Assembly: GCA_039917655.1 (NCBI GenBank) | Contig: JBDSJC010000159.1 | Span: 1 to 9,728, forward strand | Origin: PNKC01 sp039917655 | GTDB taxonomy: Bacteria > Chloroflexota > Dehalococcoidia > Tepidiformales > Tepidiformaceae | DNA: 9,728 bases | Direction of reading: 5' to 3' | In this document: piece by piece, positions 7,027 to 9,728 of the stretch | How positions within the stretch are numbered: the first letter of the stretch is position 1 | How the letters are laid out: the number at the start of each line of letters is the position of its first letter | Made by a program: the position numbers and the translations under genes | Notes under the pieces: generated by a model | What the model was told of the DNA's origin: nothing | Database searches by the model: none | Seen by the model: the letters and a program-made list of their open reading frames with translations, nothing else

Positions 7027-8655
7027 CTAGCTCTTCTTCAGCCAGGTGGTGTCGTACACGCCACCGACGAAATCCACCACGCGAAACTCCTGCACGGTAT
7101 CGAGCTGCGCGTACAAACCGGGTGGGTTGTACAAGAAGACAGTTGGTACTTCGTCCAACAGTCGCTGCTCTGCGGCCTGATACAGCTTCCCCCGCTCTTT
7201 CTGATCGGTGAGGAGGAGCGCATCGGCCAGGGCCTTCTCAAACCGAGCATCGTTGAAGCCCGCGAAATTGAAGGATGAGGTTGCTTTGTAGTTGCCGCTC
7301 ACGAACCCATCGGGGTCGCTTCGGTTGCCGATTGCGTCGAGAGCCAGATGCCCCTCGTGCGCCTTGAGCGCCTCAAGGAACTGGCTCGATTCGAGTTGCT
7401 TAATGTTGACGGTGATGCCCGCCTGGGCCATGGACGCCTGGATCACCTGCGCGATGCTCCGGTACGGCTCGGCCGCCGGCAAGACCATGTCCAGTGTGAT
7501 GTTCGCATTGCCCGCGGCACTGAGTTTCGCCTTGGCACCGGCCACGTCCTGCTTGGGAATCGCGCGGTCCTTCGGGTACATCCAGTTGGTGGGCGAAAAG
7601 ACGGACGCCGCTGGCTGGCCCAGTCCGAAGTAGACGGCCTTTCCGATAGCCGCGCGGTCAATCGCCATCGAGATCGCCTGCCGGACGCGAAGATCATTCG
7701 TCGGCCCGCGGTTCACATTGATGTACATCCGCACGCTGGACGACGGCTGCCGTTCAACCGCGACCACACCGGACGCGGACTTCACGGTATCGAAATCCAC
7801 AGGTTGGATTGCTGCCGCTACGTCGATGTTGCGCGTCTTCAGGTTCGCGATCATCACCGAAGGCTCAACAATCGGCCGAAACGTGAACGAATCGAGGCGA
7901 GGAACGCGCGGTGCCGCTTTCTTGGTGTCCCAGTACGCCTCGAACCGCTCCATCGTCAGGTGGTCATCCTTCTGCCATTCCTTGAGTTTGTAGGGTCCCG
8001 CGCCCGCCACATTTCGAGCGAGATCCTTTCCGTACTTGTCGATTGCCACGGGGGAGATCATCCGCACTCCACCAATGCTGGCGAGAGCCGTGGCATCCGG
8101 CGACACTAGGCGGAAGCGCACTGTCTTGGCATCGAGAACTTCCACGGCGGCGATCTTCTTCGTAAGCGCGGCGCCGCCAGACGTCCCGGTTACCGGATCA
8201 AGGTAGCGATCGAAATTCTTCTTGACCGCGTCGGCATTGAACGGAGTTCCATCGTGGAACGTGACGTCCGTACGATAGGTCATCACCAGCGTGGTGTTGT
8301 CCGGATATTCAAACTTTTCTGCGAGGCTCGGGATGATTTGCGAGTCATCGCTATAGCTCAGGCTGCTTGGATAGAGGCCCGAGAAAGCAGTGACCTCCTC
8401 ACTGAGAGTGCCAAGGTGGGGGTCCAGGGTGGTTACATCCCGGCTTCCCCCGTAGCGGAGCTCGCCGCCAATCTTCACTGCGCTTGTCGGCGCGGTGGCC
8501 GAACCGCTGGCTGGCGGTGTGGAAGAGGCTTTGTCGTCGCCACCACCGCAGGCATTCAGGAGTACAGCACTACCAAGACCTGCACCGGTAAGCTGAACGA
8601 AATGGCGTCGAGTCAATCGGCGATCCGAAGTCTGCCGCACGGGTTCGCGGTTCAT
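7027..8655 (-). CDS. ABC transporter solute-binding lipoprotein, family 5
   Basis: A 542-residue extracytoplasmic binding protein for the adjacent DppB/DppC permeases. The N-terminus has a twin-arginine motif (TRRHFVQ, 15-21), a hydrophobic stretch, and a lipobox LLNAC with C36 as the lipidated cysteine, so Tat export and membrane anchoring are expected. A low-complexity Ser/Thr/Ala/Pro linker follows (about 42-60). The SBP_bac_5 domain fills the rest. GGELRYGGSRDVTTLDPH begins at about residue 63, and VTFHDGTPFNADAVKKNFDR near 130-150 is the family signature. The gene is first in the operon, with AGGAGG four bases upstream of the ATG and a promoter candidate further up. Family 5 includes peptide, nickel, opine and oligosaccharide binders, so the ligand cannot be read from the sequence. 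Confidence 0.95.
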   Translation of the reverse strand: MNREPVRQTSDRRLTRRHFVQLTGAGLGSAVLLNACGGGDDKASSTPPASGSATAPTSAVKIGGELRYGGSRDVTTLDPHLGTLSEEVTAFSGLYPSSLSYSDDSQIIPSLAEKFEYPDNTTLVMTYRTDVTFHDGTPFNADAVKKNFDRYLDPVTGTSGGAALTKKIAAVEVLDAKTVRFRLVSPDATALASIGGVRMISPVAIDKYGKDLARNVAGAGPYKLKEWQKDDHLTMERFEAYWDTKKAAPRVPRLDSFTFRPIVEPSVMIANLKTRNIDVAAAIQPVDFDTVKSASGVVAVERQPSSSVRMYINVNRGPTNDLRVRQAISMAIDRAAIGKAVYFGLGQPAASVFSPTNWMYPKDRAIPKQDVAGAKAKLSAAGNANITLDMVLPAAEPYRSIAQVIQASMAQAGITVNIKQLESSQFLEALKAHEGHLALDAIGNRSDPDGFVSGNYKATSSFNFAGFNDARFEKALADALLLTDQKERGKLYQAAEQRLLDEVPTVFLYNPPGLYAQLDTVQEFRVVDFVGGVYDTTWLKKS

Positions 8656-8665
8656 GTGCCCTCCT
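8656..8665 (-). promoter_or_regulatory. Consensus ribosome-binding site of the solute-binding protein gene
   Basis: The minus strand reads AGGAGG (8660-8665), then GCAC, then the ATG. The perfect match fixes the start of the binding protein and fits a highly translated first gene. Confidence 0.8.
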
Positions 8666-8695
8666 GTTAGTTAGGAAATAAACTTAAGATAATGG

Positions 8696-8725
8696 AGACT
8701 AGCCGCCCTTGCGACTGGGTGTCAA
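8696..8725 (-). promoter_or_regulatory. Candidate sigma70-type promoter for the transporter operon
   Basis: On the minus strand a perfect TTGACA -35 box (8720-8725) is followed, after 18 bases, by TAGTCT (8696-8701). The latter matches the three most conserved -10 positions (T, A and final T). Transcription would start near 8689, giving a leader of about 34 bases with an AT-rich stretch and the AGGAGG. This is the only convincing promoter position I found for the unit, and no other intergenic gap in the operon is long enough for a clear one. No obvious palindromic ROK operator was found. Confidence 0.45.
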
Positions 8726-8781
8726 ACGCGGCGGTTCTCTGCGGAGACGTACCGAACCCAGAGGCCTCGTCGTAATTCGGT

Positions 8782-8931
8782 ATGGTGACCGCGGTCGGCC
8801 GGAACAGCTGCAACTGCTCGAACTTCACCACTCACGCGTACGCGCAGTGGTTCCACGATACCTATGACCCAACAGACGTGAACCAACTCGACTCCGATCA
8901 CGACGGGTCGGTCTGCGAGAGCCTGCCGTAA
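8782..8931 (+). pseudogene. Orphan excalibur calcium-binding domain (likely gene remnant)
   Basis: A 49-codon plus-strand frame, ATG to TAA, is opposite in direction to every other gene here. Its peptide matches the excalibur (extracellular calcium-binding region) domain. NCSNFTTHAYAQWF (residues 11-24) corresponds to the conserved D/N-C-S-D-F-x-T-x-x-x-A-Q segment. LDSDHDGSVCESLP (36-49) is the hallmark DxDxDGxxCE calcium loop followed by S-L-P. Real excalibur domains sit at the C-terminus of secreted proteins, often nucleases or peptidoglycan-associated proteins. Here there is no signal peptide, no catalytic domain and no Shine-Dalgarno sequence, and an in-frame stop lies at 8773-8775. It is best read as the surviving 3' end of a decayed or recombined gene. 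A tiny functional protein is less likely. The domain call is strong; the pseudogene call is inference. Confidence 0.65.
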
Positions 8932-9014
8932 CTGCCCGGGGCGCGGACCAGAACCGTGGGAACGCGAAAATGGCAGCAGCACGAGCGTCTCATCGTGCGA
9001 CTGAGTCGGTTTGG

Positions 9015-9728
9015 CTACTCCTGGTCGCAGCTTTCGCCGTGCGTCGCCATCGAAGGCGGGACATCGAGCGCCGGGTTCGCATCGAAGAAGCCAACCGGCA
9101 AGAGTTTGAACCCCGCGTAGTATGTCGGCATCACAGGCCAGTCTTCCGGCCTGGGCACGTGGTTGTGCCCCAGCGTGTACCACAGGACGATGTCCGCGTC
9201 CTCAATGTTCCGGTCGGCGGCGGTCCATTCTGGCAAGCCGCCGCCCCCCGCGTGCTGGTTGGGGTACTGGCCCGCCGCGTGCATCTCCCGCCGTTCGTAT
9301 GGGGTCACCCAGAGGTGGTTGGTTGTGAAGCCCGCCCGCTTGATCAGACTCGAACCAGGAAGGTTCATCGGCAGGCAGTTCTCCATCGGCATGAGCTTGT
9401 ACGAGACTGGCTGCCCCATCCTGTTCAGCGAGCGCTGGTTCGCGATTCGCCAGTAGCGCGCTGTTTCCTGGTTGACTCGCCGCCCGGCTTGCGACTCCCG
9501 CGTGAGCAGGGTCGACTTGGCGAAGAACGCGTTCCCGAAGGGATTCTCGTCCGAAAACGGCTCCGCCTCGGTATTCACTTCGTACACCGAGTTAGGGCCG
9601 TCATCCAGGTTGAAGTCCAGTCGGATGCTGAAGAAGTGCTGGTGGATGGGTGCGTAGACGCCCGGCGAGACGATCGTCCCGTACTTGCGCGTCTCACCCG
9701 GTGCGATCGCGCCCACCGAGAGGATGCC
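9015..9728 (-). CDS. Copper-containing primary-amine oxidase, C-terminal part
   Basis: The C-terminal 237 residues of a copper amine oxidase; the frame is open to the window edge, so the start is outside. The enzyme oxidises primary amines to aldehydes, releasing ammonia and hydrogen peroxide, using copper and a topaquinone made from a Tyr. Numbering from the edge, APIHQHFFSIRLD supplies the copper ligands H29 and H31, and LGHNHVPRPEDWPVMP supplies the third, H190. NHLWVTPY and RNIEDADIVLWYT are further family motifs, and GFFDANPALDVP ends the barrel. The topaquinone Tyr should lie about 20-25 residues upstream of the edge and cannot be checked. The ending HGESCDQE is short and shows no extra domain. 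It reads the same way as the operon but is 359 bases away, behind the operon's own promoter candidate, so a separate unit is likely. Confidence 0.93.
   Translation of the reverse strand, partial: GILSVGAIAPGETRKYGTIVSPGVYAPIHQHFFSIRLDFNLDDGPNSVYEVNTEAEPFSDENPFGNAFFAKSTLLTRESQAGRRVNQETARYWRIANQRSLNRMGQPVSYKLMPMENCLPMNLPGSSLIKRAGFTTNHLWVTPYERREMHAAGQYPNQHAGGGGLPEWTAADRNIEDADIVLWYTLGHNHVPRPEDWPVMPTYYAGFKLLPVGFFDANPALDVPPSMATHGESCDQE

Larger units (their letters stand above)
8656..9014. other. Intergenic region upstream of the operon
   Basis: This 359-base gap separates the amine oxidase stop from the binding-protein start. Nearest the operon is an AT-rich island (about 8666-8695) that stands out from the GC-rich surroundings and should be the 5' untranslated leader. 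A promoter candidate sits just upstream of it. The middle (8782-8931) carries the plus-strand excalibur remnant. The remainder (8932-9014) holds only short weak inverted repeats and no recognisable gene. Confidence 0.6.

Noticed and set aside
8666..8695. AT-rich stretch containing CTTAAG as an operator for the ROK regulator.
   Set aside because: Apart from the six-base palindrome there is no extended dyad symmetry, and no second copy was seen elsewhere in the window.
8979..9008. Small inverted repeats after the amine oxidase stop (6-bp stem 8979-8984/8993-8998, and CGACT-G-AGTCG at 8998-9008) as a terminator.
   Set aside because: Stems are short, one has a single-base loop, and only a four-T run follows on the minus strand (8967-8970). 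A terminator is plausible but not supported.
8722..9183. Minus-strand 153-codon frame spanning the intergenic region and the end of the amine oxidase.
   Set aside because: It overlaps the conserved amine oxidase C-terminus in another frame, crosses the antisense excalibur frame and has no recognisable motifs.

Overview
All eight protein-coding genes I can identify lie on the minus strand. Seven of them form one tightly packed transcription unit that reads from about 8,700 down through position 1. The DNA is GC-rich (around 60% by eye). The solute-binding protein carries a combined twin-arginine/lipobox signal. Together with the copper amine oxidase and an excalibur-domain remnant, this suggests a Gram-positive-type or Chloroflexota-like bacterium. 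That placement is an impression from gene content, not a demonstration.

Layout in transcription order (right to left). At the right edge is the C-terminal third of a copper-containing primary-amine oxidase (9015-9728, N-terminus outside the window). A 359-base gap (8656-9014) follows. It holds a sigma70-like promoter for the operon and, on the plus strand, a 49-codon reading frame that matches the excalibur calcium-binding domain but has no leader or ribosome-binding site. The operon then runs: a family-5 (oligopeptide/dipeptide type) solute-binding lipoprotein (7027-8655); a 76-base spacer with a perfect 13-bp hairpin; two DppB/DppC-type permeases (5979-6941 and 5058-5966); a ROK-family regulator with an N-terminal helix-turn-helix (3778-5061); a neutral-ceramidase-fold hydrolase (2414-3757); a DegT/DnrJ/EryC1/StrS PLP aminotransferase (1155-2417); a Gfo/Idh/MocA NAD(P)-dependent dehydrogenase (110-1141); and the first 37 codons of an amidohydrolase (1-113). 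No transporter ATPase gene is present in the window.

How the genes may work together (inference). The transporter would import a small organic substrate. The ceramidase-like protein, which has no export signal, would cleave or rearrange it in the cytoplasm. The dehydrogenase/aminotransferase pair would interconvert hydroxyl, keto and amino groups on a sugar or cyclitol, the classical partnership in amino-sugar and aminocyclitol metabolism. The amidohydrolase could remove an acyl group. The ROK protein would sense the sugar-like ligand and control the cluster. The two most unusual proteins are the ceramidase-like enzyme, whose usual nucleophilic serine is Asn, and the ROK protein, which lacks the usual zinc-site Cys and His residues. 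The substrate is unknown, so this is a candidate uncharacterised amino-sugar, aminocyclitol or amide-conjugate pathway.
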